Shown here: positions 1-6,431 of the stretch, one piece after another
Position numbering within the stretch: position 1 is the first letter of the stretch
Layout of the letters: every line of letters starts with the position of its first letter
Assembly (NCBI GenBank): GCA_016744675.1
Contig: JADGDX010000022.1
Coordinates: 1 to 40,702, forward strand
Direction: 5' to 3'
DNA from: Desulfuromusa sp.
Lineage (GTDB): Bacteria > Desulfobacterota > Desulfuromonadia > Desulfuromonadales > Geopsychrobacteraceae
DNA: 40,702 nucleotides
The notes under the pieces: model-generated
The model's database searches: none
Seen by the model: the letters and a program-made list of their open reading frames with translations, nothing else
Told to the model about the DNA's origin: nothing
Position numbers and translations under genes: made by a program

Positions 1-275
1 GAACATTATCAATGAAATAAAACTCAAACAATGTAAGACATTTCAGACGCAAAGTAAACTTTGGTCAAGAGTTTTCCCCAAGCCCTTCCAACTGCATAAT
101 CCCGCATTGATGGGTCAAAACAGGAGAATCATTGCCGCCCCAACCATTTTCCATATCCCCATTTACTTTCAGCGATTAATCCGAACCTTACCTTTTAAAT
201 AATTATTAGGGTTCGGCTGTTCCCGGGTCCGGCATGAAGAGTGCCAACATTCCTGCAAAATTTGGTCACTGATCT
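1..275. other. Left-edge non-coding segment
   Basis: I see no convincing gene here. The stretch lies downstream of the leftward repressor gene. A weak hairpin with 7-bp arms (CCGAACC at 181-187, GGTTCGG at 210-216) surrounds an AT-rich loop and could help end the repressor transcript, but it has no clean T-tract. No tRNA end or direct repeat that could serve as an attachment site can be identified from this side alone. Confidence 0.4.
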
Positions 276-524
276 TTATTTTATTCGCCCAGACGAAACC
301 TCATCATCTGGCACAAACTCCACCAGATTCTCCACACGACAGTTAAAAAACGCACACAGCTTCCCAACATTATCTGTCGTCGTATTGTAACCACGTTGAT
401 TCAGAATCCGGGAAATCGTCGGCCGAGCAACATTGGAGCCTTCTGCTAGCTCGGCGATAGTCAATCGACGGCCTTCTCTAAATTCCCAATCGGATATCAA
501 CCTTTTTAAGTGAAAACGGATCAC
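276..524 (-). CDS. XRE/Cro-CI type transcriptional repressor of the integrase module
   Basis: This is a small protein of 82 residues that is almost entirely one helix-turn-helix domain. The segment LTIAELAEGSNVARPTISRI (about residues 21-40) has the Cro/CI pattern, and the later KLCAFFNCRVENLVEF matches the last helices of the fold. I start at the GTG at 524 because AAGGAGG (530-536) sits 5 bases upstream; an ATG further out at 572 lacks such support. It is divergent from the excisionase/integrase operon, and the shared 212-base region contains palindromic candidate operators. By position it most likely represses that operon and itself, as in phage or integrative-element switches. The DNA-binding call is firm; the target is inference. 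Confidence 0.8.
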   Translation of the reverse strand: MIRFHLKRLISDWEFREGRRLTIAELAEGSNVARPTISRILNQRGYNTTTDNVGKLCAFFNCRVENLVEFVPDDEVSSGRIK

Positions 525-582
525 CACTACCTCCTTAATGAAAGCTACATCATAGCTCAAACTCAATATCATTTCACGCTCA

Positions 583-610
583 ATTTAAATCATACTTGAA
601 TCATTTAAAT
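583..610. promoter_or_regulatory. Candidate operator, upstream site
   Basis: Two copies of ATTTAAAT (583-590 and 603-610) flank CATACTTGAATC, giving a nearly symmetric 28-base element. It includes TGAATCAT (597-604), the reverse complement of ATGATTCA found at 666-673 near the integrase promoter. Its position upstream of the repressor start fits an autoregulatory site. Protein binding is inferred. Confidence 0.45.
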
Positions 611-641
611 CCAACATGACACAAAAAAGCACAAATATGAC

Positions 642-670
642 TTGACTGATCGAAATGGATCATATATGAT
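642..670 (+). promoter_or_regulatory. Sigma-70 promoter of the excisionase/integrase operon with overlapping operator
   Basis: The sequence shows TTGACT (642-647), a 17-base spacer and TATGAT (665-670), close to the sigma-70 consensus. A perfect 12-base palindrome, ATCATATATGAT (659-670), covers the -10 hexamer, and ATGATTCA (666-673) overlaps its edge. A repressor bound there would occlude RNA polymerase. The coding start lies at 737, giving a leader of about 60 bases. Confidence 0.65.
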
Positions 671-736
671 TCATACAAATCAACAACGACTCTTGTAAGA
701 TTCTCGATGAGTCAATACACCTAAAGGAGTTTTAGC

Positions 737-976
737 ATGGAACAACTAACTTACATGACAACAGAAGAATTGGCAGAACGCTTACGGTACGACGCACGCT
801 ATATCCGCAGTGCATTGAAGGACGCAGTATTTATTGAGGGAGTCCATTATATTCGCCCATTCGGACGCCGTCGGGTTCTTTACATCTGGGAATCAATTGA
901 ACGAGATATGGTCAAAGTTTCTATGGAACAAAAACCAACGATTCCTATGGCTGGAGGAGGTGTTTGTTATGGGTAG
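737..976 (+). CDS. Excisionase-like small DNA-binding protein
   Basis: This 79-residue protein begins 7 bases after AAAGGAG. Its opening (MTTEELAERLRYDARYIRSA, residues 7-26) is a helix-turn-helix of the MerR/excisionase-like kind, followed by a beta-wing segment (EGVHYIRPFGRRRVLYIW) that usually holds the substrate-contacting arginines. It is encoded immediately before the integrase and overlaps it by 8 bases, which is the normal place for a recombination directionality factor. A role in excision, or in controlling integrase expression, is inferred from this context; no specific family could be confirmed. The last 15 or so residues look unstructured and overlap the integrase ribosome binding site. 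Confidence 0.7.
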   Translation: MEQLTYMTTEELAERLRYDARYIRSALKDAVFIEGVHYIRPFGRRRVLYIWESIERDMVKVSMEQKPTIPMAGGGVCYG

Positions 977-2153
977 TGTCCGATCCAGAAAAGGTCAATT
1001 GTTTTTTGATTTTCGCTTTCAAGGAAATCGCTGCCGCGAACAAACCTTACTTGATGACACCCCCAAGAATCGCAGCAAGCTGGAAACCTTCATGGATCAG
1101 ATAGATCGTGAGATCAAGCAGGGAACGTTTCAATATGAGAAATATTTTCCTGATAGCAGGAATCTGGATCGGATTTCTGAAAAACCGGCTGTTAAGCAGA
1201 AGGTTCGAGCTTCGGCAGCTGTAGACTCACCTCTCTTCAAAGATTTTGCTGAAGAGTGGTATCTGGAAAATGAGATCTCCTGGAAAATCAGTTATCAGGA
1301 AACGATTCGGGGAATCCTGGATAAACATTTGACCCCCCATTTCGGGGAAAGAGAAGTCAGCTGCATCACCAAGGGAGATATCCTTAAATTCCGTTCCTCA
1401 CTCGCCAAAGTCCAGAACGGAAAAAAGAGCGGATTATCTCCTGACCGAATCAATCACATCATGACGCCATTGCGCATGATCCTTAATGACACAGCTGAAC
1501 GTTTTCACTTTAGCACGCCTTGGGTCGGGATTAAATCATTGAAAGTCCCGAAAACTGATGTTAATCCCTTTACTCTGGAAGATGTTAAGCTTTTTTTGTC
1601 CAAAGTCAGAGTCGATTTCAGGGACTACTACATTACCCGTTTCTTTACTGCCATGCGGACAGGGGAGATTGATGGTTTGCTATGGAAATACGTAGATTTT
1701 GAACGACGGCAAATTCTCATAAGGGAGACTCTGGTTCAAGGACGAATCGAGACACCGAAAACAGCGGGATCTATCCGAACCATCCAAATGTCAAATCAAG
1801 TCTATGATGCGTTGAAACGTCAAGGGGAAGTGACCGGTCACTTGGGATCATTTGTCTTCTGCAATCGCAATGGCACAATGCTGAGCCACAACAATATAAC
1901 CAAGCGGATCTGGTATCCCACTCTTAAGTACCTTGGCTTGAAACGTCGGCGTCCCTACCAGACAAGACATACCATGGCAACTCTGTGGCTTGCCGCGGGA
2001 GAGAATCCGGAATGGATTGCCAGGCAGATGGGACACACCTCAACCGAGATGCTATTTACTGTCTACTCCCGCTTTGTTCCCAACTTGACCCGCAGGGATG
2101 GATCCGCCTTTGAGAACCTGCTGGCTTCCAGGATTGGAGGGTCTCATGCCTAA
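969..2153 (+). CDS. Tyrosine recombinase (phage/ICE-type integrase)
   Basis: The 394-residue protein has an N-terminal Arm-type domain (MGSVRSRKGQLFFDFRFQ, resembling DUF3596), a core-binding SAM-like domain (about 85-190) and a C-terminal catalytic domain. Catalytic positions visible are R230 (FFTAMRTGEIDGL), K264 (TPKTAGSIR), R333-H334 (YQTRHTMATL), H356 (MGHTSTEM) and the nucleophile Y366 (VYSRF). The usual first His of the HxxR box is Tyr330, a variant I recall from DUF3596 integrases, so activity is still likely. The ATG at 969 is chosen because GGAGGAGG lies 8 bases upstream and because it starts the Arm domain; reading further upstream would only re-read the excisionase gene in another frame. 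The 3' end overlaps the next gene by 8 bases. Confidence 0.93.
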   Translation: MGSVRSRKGQLFFDFRFQGNRCREQTLLDDTPKNRSKLETFMDQIDREIKQGTFQYEKYFPDSRNLDRISEKPAVKQKVRASAAVDSPLFKDFAEEWYLENEISWKISYQETIRGILDKHLTPHFGEREVSCITKGDILKFRSSLAKVQNGKKSGLSPDRINHIMTPLRMILNDTAERFHFSTPWVGIKSLKVPKTDVNPFTLEDVKLFLSKVRVDFRDYYITRFFTAMRTGEIDGLLWKYVDFERRQILIRETLVQGRIETPKTAGSIRTIQMSNQVYDALKRQGEVTGHLGSFVFCNRNGTMLSHNNITKRIWYPTLKYLGLKRRRPYQTRHTMATLWLAAGENPEWIARQMGHTSTEMLFTVYSRFVPNLTRRDGSAFENLLASRIGGSHA

Positions 2154-3024
2154 CCTTACCTCTCTTCAGTATCACACCCCGGGATCCATTGCCGGAGAGT
2201 TTCGCTTGCGGGACTGCTGCTTGAACTCAGCGAAAAACGGATGCCAGTATTTGCGTATCCATCTGGAAGATATGAGCTGCAGTGTTCCTGCGTATATCTG
2301 GCAAGAAGATATTTATCAGAGGTTCTACCTGCCCGATCATTCCCTCGCCCGCATTGAGGGACAGAGCCGTTATCATAGGAACTTACTGCGGGTTGATTTG
2401 AAGCGGATAGAACCCATTAGTCAGAAACGGCAAGGAGACGTGGTTCGATTAATCCCCAAAAGCGTCTGCCCACTTCCTGAGCTGTTGATAACCCTGCAAG
2501 CAGCAATCAACCGGATTACCATTCCTGCGCTACGGCATTTTGCCGTAGCCGTTCTCGCTAATGACAGTATTGCCTTTGCTTTTGTATCGGTACTAGCCAG
2601 CCTCAGTCATCACCACTGTTATCCCGGGGGGTTACTCAGACACAGCTTGGAATGCTTCCATATTGTTGGAAACCAGAAGGGTTTTTGCAGAGAAGATTAC
2701 GAGCTGGGACTTATTTCGTCACTGTTCCATGATATAGAAAAAGTGTTGACCATGACTCACGATATGCAGCGTACCTCTCTGGGGAGTAGCATTGAACACG
2801 ACAAGCTGACCTTTGAGCTGCTTGGCCCTTATCTATCAAAACTTGAGCGCAGTTGGTCCGCTGGAGCCAAAGAGTTACGCTACCTGCTGAAGTGGAAGAT
2901 CAGACGCGAAGTTCCAGAATACAATATTGCCGATCTGGTGGCCTGCAGTGACCGACTCAGTGCCGGATTTGATATGGATCAGAAACAACTTCAGAAGGAG
3001 GATGATTATGAACGAATTCAATGA
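2146..3024 (+). CDS. OB-fold plus HD-domain protein (YhaM / TraI_2-like), integrase-coupled
   Basis: The predicted protein has 292 residues. Residues 15-55 (GEFRLRDCC...NGCQYLRIHLED...AYIW) have the pattern of the OB-fold nucleic-acid domain of YhaM-type 3'-5' exonucleases. A helical linker follows, then an HD phosphohydrolase domain with H166 (PGGLLRHSLE), H195-D196 (SSLFHDIEKV), H218 (SIEHDK) and D269 (LVACSDRL), so the metal-binding set appears complete. Start ATG 2146 follows GGATTGGAGGG and overlaps the integrase stop (ATGCCTAA), implying translational coupling. Possible roles are a nuclease or nucleotide phosphohydrolase acting on element DNA or RNA. It could also be a TraI_2/MobI-like mobilisation factor. 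Function is inferred; the domain calls are fairly secure. Confidence 0.72.
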   Translation: MPNLTSLQYHTPGSIAGEFRLRDCCLNSAKNGCQYLRIHLEDMSCSVPAYIWQEDIYQRFYLPDHSLARIEGQSRYHRNLLRVDLKRIEPISQKRQGDVVRLIPKSVCPLPELLITLQAAINRITIPALRHFAVAVLANDSIAFAFVSVLASLSHHHCYPGGLLRHSLECFHIVGNQKGFCREDYELGLISSLFHDIEKVLTMTHDMQRTSLGSSIEHDKLTFELLGPYLSKLERSWSAGAKELRYLLKWKIRREVPEYNIADLVACSDRLSAGFDMDQKQLQKEDDYERIQ

Positions 3025-3385
3025 CCTTGACCATAGGAAGTCACTGTCAATACTCATGATGAGGCTGTTCGACCTCTGGGGATTGACCCTAAAAGAGCAA
3101 GCTCAAATTCTGGGTTATTCTGCCAATAGCCAAAGTGTGATTCGCCGTTACCGTAGCGGGAAACCTTTGGCCGATAAAGAGGAATTGATGGATCGGGTCG
3201 GCATCCTGCTTGGGATCCAGAAATCACTGAGGTTGTTAATACCCAACGACAGAGATTTGGCGCACAGTTGGATCAGTCGACCCAACAAGGCTTTTGCTGA
3301 CCAACGCCCACTTGACGTCATGCTAGAGGGGTACGAAGGGCTGCTGAAAGTCAAAAGCTACCTAAAGCATGCTTGTTATGGTTAA
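3008..3385 (+). CDS. MbcA/ParS/Xre antitoxin-like protein (DUF2384 type)
   Basis: This 125-residue protein has an N-terminal helical HTH-like part (LTLKEQAQILGYSANSQSVI, about 27-46) and a C-terminal segment, WISRPNKAFADQRPLDVMLE, with the hallmark of the MbcA/ParS/Xre-antitoxin C-terminal domain. Such proteins normally neutralise a RES-domain toxin encoded next door. No RES gene is present here: downstream lie an inverted repeat and a gene remnant. I start at ATG 3008, 7 bases after AAGGAGG; the ATG at 3002 is too close to it. The start lies inside the end of the HD gene, so the two are likely coupled. It may be an orphan antitoxin or a regulator of the element. Confidence 0.72.
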   Translation: MNEFNDLDHRKSLSILMMRLFDLWGLTLKEQAQILGYSANSQSVIRRYRSGKPLADKEELMDRVGILLGIQKSLRLLIPNDRDLAHSWISRPNKAFADQRPLDVMLEGYEGLLKVKSYLKHACYG

Positions 3386-3388
3386 CCA

Positions 3389-3433
3389 TTCCGGTAACGT
3401 TACAGGAACGTACCAACTGTAACGTTACCGGAA
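3389..3433. repeat. Perfect 17-bp inverted repeat (candidate operator or cruciform)
   Basis: Arms TTCCGGTAACGTTACAG (3389-3405) and its exact reverse complement (3417-3433) are separated by 11 bases. Each arm contains the 10-bp palindrome GTAACGTTAC, so two identical symmetric sites lie 25 bases apart. The repeat starts 4 bases after the antitoxin-like gene and ends just before the ribosome binding site of the next (broken) frame. No T-tract follows, which argues against a plain terminator. It could be an operator for that gene, a partition or recombination site, or a processing hairpin. Confidence 0.8.
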
Positions 3434-3457
3434 CAGGAGAAGGAAAAGGATTATTCT

Positions 3458-3622
3458 GTGGAACAGACAGTTAATTTGAAAAGATCCAGAGTGCAATTCT
3501 GTATTTGCGCATTCAAGGTGAGCGGGGCAGTCGTCGCAATGTGCGCTCTATCAATCATGAAGTTGTTTTTCCACATCAGTTACAAAATTGGCTGGAGAAA
3601 TTTTTAAGATCACAACAAGCTT
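3458..3622 (+). pseudogene. Frameshifted, truncated remnant of a DNA-binding (KfrA-like?) gene
   Basis: A GTG at 3458 with AAAAGGA 7 bases upstream starts the peptide VEQTVNLK. The frame then breaks: from 3481 the next frame reads KIQSAILYLRIQGERGSRRN and continues with VRSINHEVV, ending in TAA near 3622. Adding one base after TTTG (about 3475-3478) would fuse these as ...NLEKIQSAI.... The pattern of a short helix followed by basic residues resembles the N-terminus of KfrA-type plasmid proteins, but the match is weak. The 3' part overlaps the opposite-strand XRE gene. I read this as debris of a gene inactivated by a one-base deletion and truncation. Confidence 0.35.
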
Positions 3623-3778
3623 AAAAAGTGTTTTTATGCTTGGCTGACGAAGTCCTCTTTCCAGCAAGGAAATATAAGTGCGGTCGAGGTTACACTCTAA
3701 CGCCAAAGCTTCTTGTGACATACCTGAATTCTTTCGTAACTTTCTTAAAACAGTTCCAAATGCTTGATTAATCTCCAT
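3551..3778 (-). CDS. Orphan XRE-family transcriptional regulator
   Basis: This protein of 75 residues is a single HTH_3 domain: MSQEALALECNLDRTYISLL supplies helices 2 and 3, followed by ERGLRQPSIKTLFKLVVIL, the typical stabilising helix region. I prefer ATG 3778 (MEINQAFG...) because AAGGA lies about 7 bases upstream; the upstream ATG at 3823 would add 15 residues with no domain character. It is leftward, with no obvious partner. This protein class includes restriction-modification controllers and solitary antitoxins, but no methylase, nuclease or toxin gene is adjacent, so its target is unknown. Confidence 0.75.
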   Translation of the reverse strand: MEINQAFGTVLRKLRKNSGMSQEALALECNLDRTYISLLERGLRQPSIKTLFKLVVILKISPANFVTDVEKQLHD

Positions 3779-3993
3779 TCCTATGTCCTTCCGCTGGATG
3801 ACATAGTTGGCTTTGTGTGACAAATGGTCTACGGACTATAATCTTCAAATAATGACCTCAGTTCAACAACTGAACTAACCTTGCAGAAACAATTATTTGA
3901 AATTTATTGTGATGAAAAAAATGGCCAGAAGTACCAGTGGGAAAATGACGATGACAAAGGAACCAGTAACAGCCGACATCGCTTGACTTACTT

Positions 3994-4233
3994 CTATTGA
4001 AGGTTGATGAGAATTTCGTTTATAAAATCTTCAACAGGATATCCCATTGCGTCCAGCCAGTCATATAACTCAATAAAATCGAGTCTGCGAATCAGACTCT
4101 CAACTCTGGAGATATCCTGCTGGTTCCACTGAAGGCGCTGTGCAAGTTCCTCTTGGCTGATTCCATTAGATTTCCTTACCCATTTTAGATGGGAAATCAT
4201 CTTGATGTATCTGGGGTCATGGATGCTTTTCAT
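3994..4233 (-). CDS. Orphan XRE-family transcriptional regulator
   Basis: This is a 79-residue single-domain HTH protein beginning MKSIHDPRYIKMISHLKWVR, a start typical of a widespread family of small HTH regulators in mobile DNA. The recognition region is GISQEELAQRLQWNQQDISR, followed by the conserved dimer segment ESLIRRLDFIELYDWLDAMG. It lies 215 bases upstream of the other leftward regulator and could share a transcript with it, although the gap contains only a small hairpin (TCAGTT/AACTGA with a 4-base loop). No dedicated target is visible. The ribosome binding site is weak. The DNA-binding fold is secure and the role is unknown. Confidence 0.75.
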   Translation of the reverse strand: MKSIHDPRYIKMISHLKWVRKSNGISQEELAQRLQWNQQDISRVESLIRRLDFIELYDWLDAMGYPVEDFINEILINLQ

Positions 4234-4366
4234 TCATCAATAATCGCCCAGTTTGTGAAATACACAAAAAGCGTGTTTTTATCTTGAATCTCTTCTCTTC
4301 CCTCTATAAAATAGCCCACTATCCAGCGGACTACCCGTTAACAACAAATTTACTTAAGAATCTTGA

Positions 4367-4504
4367 GGGATTATAGCCACAAGCAATGGCATTCATAATG
4401 CTTGTCTTGAGCTGTCGGCAGGTACCCTCGGCTATGTTTTAAGCGATGCGACGGCCGAGAAGGCGAGAAATCTCAACGTCAAGCGCTATCAACTAAAAGG
4501 ATGA
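4367..4504 (+). pseudogene. Coding-like fragment upstream of the membrane protein gene
   Basis: After a TGA at 4364, an open frame of about 45 codons reads (in part) ATSNGIHNACLELSAGTLGY and then VLSDATAEKARNLNVKRYQLKG before TGA at 4502-4504. It has protein-like composition but no ATG/GTG start or ribosome binding site. Its stop overlaps ATG 4501 of the next frame. I do not recognise a family. The simplest reading is the 3' end of a deleted gene that once preceded the membrane protein gene. Confidence 0.3.
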
Positions 4505-4515
4505 AGGGGGATAAA

Positions 4516-5007
4516 TTGACTGATAAAAATCAAAAATATGAGAAAATTCAATCGTTTTTTTACATGTTGGCCAGCAAGTATATAATTACCCATGGGTCTG
4601 AATCAGAAGAAAAGTTTAGGGAAATTCTTGTTAAGAATGAACAGGGATGTAAAAGAACGAACCCATTCATGAAGTGTATATTGACGACCTTTAAAGTTGG
4701 TATCGGTGGTGGAGGACCTGCTGTCTTTGTCCTATGTCTAGTTGACTATGAAATATTGATACCTAGTTTCTTAGCCGCTACTTTTTCGCTTGGTTTACTC
4801 TACTCTTTGTGCGGATTACTATTTGATAAGACAGAAGGTGACAACCTTGCCATGATTGAACACTTTAAATGCCTTAGTCCGGCGGATCAGAAAGAAGCGT
4901 TTTTGTTTTTAAGGTACCAAGGACTTGAAAAACACAAAATGCAAGTTGCTGTTGATGAGGCCTTTAATGACGGCTTCATTATGGGGGGGAATAGCGATGA
5001 GGATTAA
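4516..5007 (+). CDS. Hypothetical membrane protein with two transmembrane segments
   Basis: I do not recognise this protein of about 163 residues. Its N-terminal third is hydrophilic and helical (NQKYEKIQSFFYMLASKYII). A glycine-rich hydrophobic hairpin follows (VGIGGGGPAVFVLCLVDYEI and PSFLAATFSLGLLYSLCGLL), probably two membrane helices, and then a soluble tail (about 55 residues) with charged helices. TTG 4516 has AAGGGGGA a few bases upstream and is my preferred start; ATG 4501 is 15 bases earlier and has no properly spaced site. It is AT-rich relative to the neighbouring integrase region and precedes a lipoprotein gene on the same strand, so the two may form an envelope-associated cargo pair. 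Confidence 0.55.
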   Translation: MTDKNQKYEKIQSFFYMLASKYIITHGSESEEKFREILVKNEQGCKRTNPFMKCILTTFKVGIGGGGPAVFVLCLVDYEILIPSFLAATFSLGLLYSLCGLLFDKTEGDNLAMIEHFKCLSPADQKEAFLFLRYQGLEKHKMQVAVDEAFNDGFIMGGNSDED

Positions 5008-5012
5008 GTTGA

Positions 5013-5123
5013 AATAAATTTTATTTTTCAGCAATCGAGCTTTTAAAAGAGAGAATTAACGTTCTGGCCCTGTGTAATGACTTGGTGTCTAAACGTGCTC
5101 CCGACGTACTGGCATTCAACACT
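5013..5123 (+). pseudogene. Coding-like remnant between membrane protein and lipoprotein genes
   Basis: This open frame has no start codon. Between a TGA at 5010 and TAA at 5121 it reads AIELLKERINVLALCNDLVS followed by KRAPDVLAFNT. The composition is that of a folded helical protein end rather than random sequence. No ATG/GTG or ribosome binding site precedes it, so it is probably the tail of a gene lost by deletion. The family is not recognised. Confidence 0.25.
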
Positions 5124-5151
5124 TAATTATGATTATAAGGAGGGTATAAGG

Positions 5152-5823
5152 ATGAGGAATGTCGTAATATTTGGACTTTTGCTTTTCATTGTGTTTTTAG
5201 GAGGATGCTCAAATAAACCCGATAACGAAATTATTCTTAATACGTCTTACAATGGGATGAAGTCATTTTTCCCTTCGATCAGCCGTGATGCCATCCAAAT
5301 CTTGAAAACTTATGAAGATGGTGCCAACACAGTCGCTGTTGTCCAGGCCGGAGATGCCATCTGTGAACTCCCCTTTATTGAATCTCAGGATGGTTGGATC
5401 AACCGTGGGATCAACTGTAACGGGGCTTATGTTTCACCAGAGCAGAAGATTAAAGACGAGAAATCAAAGTTTTATCAGCGGCTTCGGGTGTATGCAAACA
5501 CTGCTTATCTTGATGGCCCACTCATCAGCGAAGATAATTCCATTCAAGTCCTCGGTCTTACTGTTGAGGAAGAGAACGAGATGATAATTCTTGATCACCA
5601 ATTTCTAAACATAAAATTGGACAGTAAAACAGAGGAGGAATGGAATCAACAAATGGCACTTTATGTTACAGATTTCTGTACAAATGAGCTGCGTATGAAA
5701 GCCATGAAAGAAATCAATGTCAACTTCACTGACAACTATCAGGGAAGTGACGGTGTACCTATTTTTTATTTAAACCTCAATCGTGAAGTATGCTCCGAGG
5801 TTTGGGAAGAACTTGGAATGTGA
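5152..5823 (+). CDS. Hypothetical lipoprotein
   Basis: The 223-residue protein begins with a type II signal peptide: MRNVVIFGLLLFIVFLGGC, lipobox LGGC with the lipidated Cys at position 19. The next residues are S-N, so there is no Asp+2 inner-membrane retention signal; outer-membrane sorting is likely. The mature part has four cysteines (71, 89, 176, 214) that could form two disulfides; the second pair flanks a compact C-terminal domain (DFCTNELRMKAMK...LNREVC). ATG 5152 lies 6-7 bases after AAGGAGGG; an upstream in-frame start at 5077 lacks a site and would bury the signal peptide. A strong hairpin follows 66 bases after the stop. I do not recognise the family or its function. Confidence 0.7.
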   Translation: MRNVVIFGLLLFIVFLGGCSNKPDNEIILNTSYNGMKSFFPSISRDAIQILKTYEDGANTVAVVQAGDAICELPFIESQDGWINRGINCNGAYVSPEQKIKDEKSKFYQRLRVYANTAYLDGPLISEDNSIQVLGLTVEEENEMIILDHQFLNIKLDSKTEEEWNQQMALYVTDFCTNELRMKAMKEINVNFTDNYQGSDGVPIFYLNLNREVCSEVWEELGM

Positions 5824-5888
5824 TTTCGTTCTGCTGTATCCCGTATAAGTTGCGATCTCCCTAACATTTTGGATCTGTCATATTCAAA

Positions 5889-5926
5889 AAATCTCTACTG
5901 GCTCTCCACTCAGCTAGTAGAGATTT
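5889..5926. terminator. Long hairpin after the lipoprotein gene
   Basis: Arms AAATCTCTACTGGCT (5889-5903) and AGCTAGTAGAGATTT (5912-5926) pair over 15 bp with one G-U wobble and an 8-base loop. The A/T-rich ends give a short T-run on both strands. Its placement 66 bases after the lipoprotein stop supports a terminator role. Confidence 0.6.
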
Positions 5927-6363
5927 AACAAAATACAAAGAGTCCATGCGAGTGACCAGATAGTGATCGAGAAAAGGAAATTAATCTCCCCCCTGACTTG
6001 GTTGCTAATTATGATGAAACCCAGCATTTTGTTCTAAATTCAAACCCGCCACCAATTATTTTGTGATTCCAGCCACCAGTCAGAAACTTCTAAGGATATC
6101 TGCGACTGGTTTTGTTACAATATGTGCGAAAGTGATCTGGAGGGATTGGGTAGAGGCGCTGTTAGTGTTCTGAATTCCATATGTTTAAGACAGATTTCTT
6201 ACTGGAATGGGCGGGTTGTAGGATTTGTCTGTTTAGGTGTTTTGCCGTCCCTCAAATCAACCGGGTCAACTTCCGAGACACTTTGGGTTGGTCGGGACCT
6301 GATGCCGATCCGCCACCTATCGCACGTCACGCCTAAGCCTAATACACTCCCTGCCATCAACCC

Positions 6364-6392
6364 TTGCTAACAGCTTCATTTTAAGCTATTGT
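6364..6392 (+). promoter_or_regulatory. Candidate sigma-70 promoter for hipBA
   Basis: TTGCTA (6364-6369), a 17-base spacer and TATTGT (6387-6392) lie 40 bases before the hipB start. Downstream, GTAAGTGGGTAAGTAAGG contains repeated TAAGT units that could be HipB contacts. No TATCC-N8-GGATA site of the E. coli type is seen. Confidence 0.45.
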
Positions 6393-6431
6393 GCGAGTAA
6401 GTGGGTAAGTAAGGGCTAAAAAGAGGCTATT

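Larger units (their letters stand above)
5824..6431. other. 608-base intergenic region before hipBA
   Basis: This stretch holds a strong hairpin at 5889-5926, a weaker one with 7-bp arms (ACCAGTC 6075-6081, GACTGGT 6104-6110) followed by TTTTGTT, and a candidate hipBA promoter at 6364-6392. An open frame at 6122-6370 has no ribosome binding site and an amino-acid composition unlike a real protein, so I do not call it. The region may be decayed mobile DNA. Confidence 0.5.

Noticed and set aside
181-216. Possible tRNA or attachment-site end (CCGAACC...GGTTCGG)
   Set aside because: No cloverleaf can be built around it and no matching repeat was seen at the far side; it is only a weak hairpin.
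834-968. N-terminal extension of the integrase
   Set aside because: It re-reads the excisionase gene in another frame; ATG 969 has a strong ribosome site and begins the Arm domain.
6122-6370. Open frame of 82 codons before hipB
   Set aside because: No ribosome binding site, atypical composition, no recognisable domain, and it overlaps the region holding the hipBA promoter.
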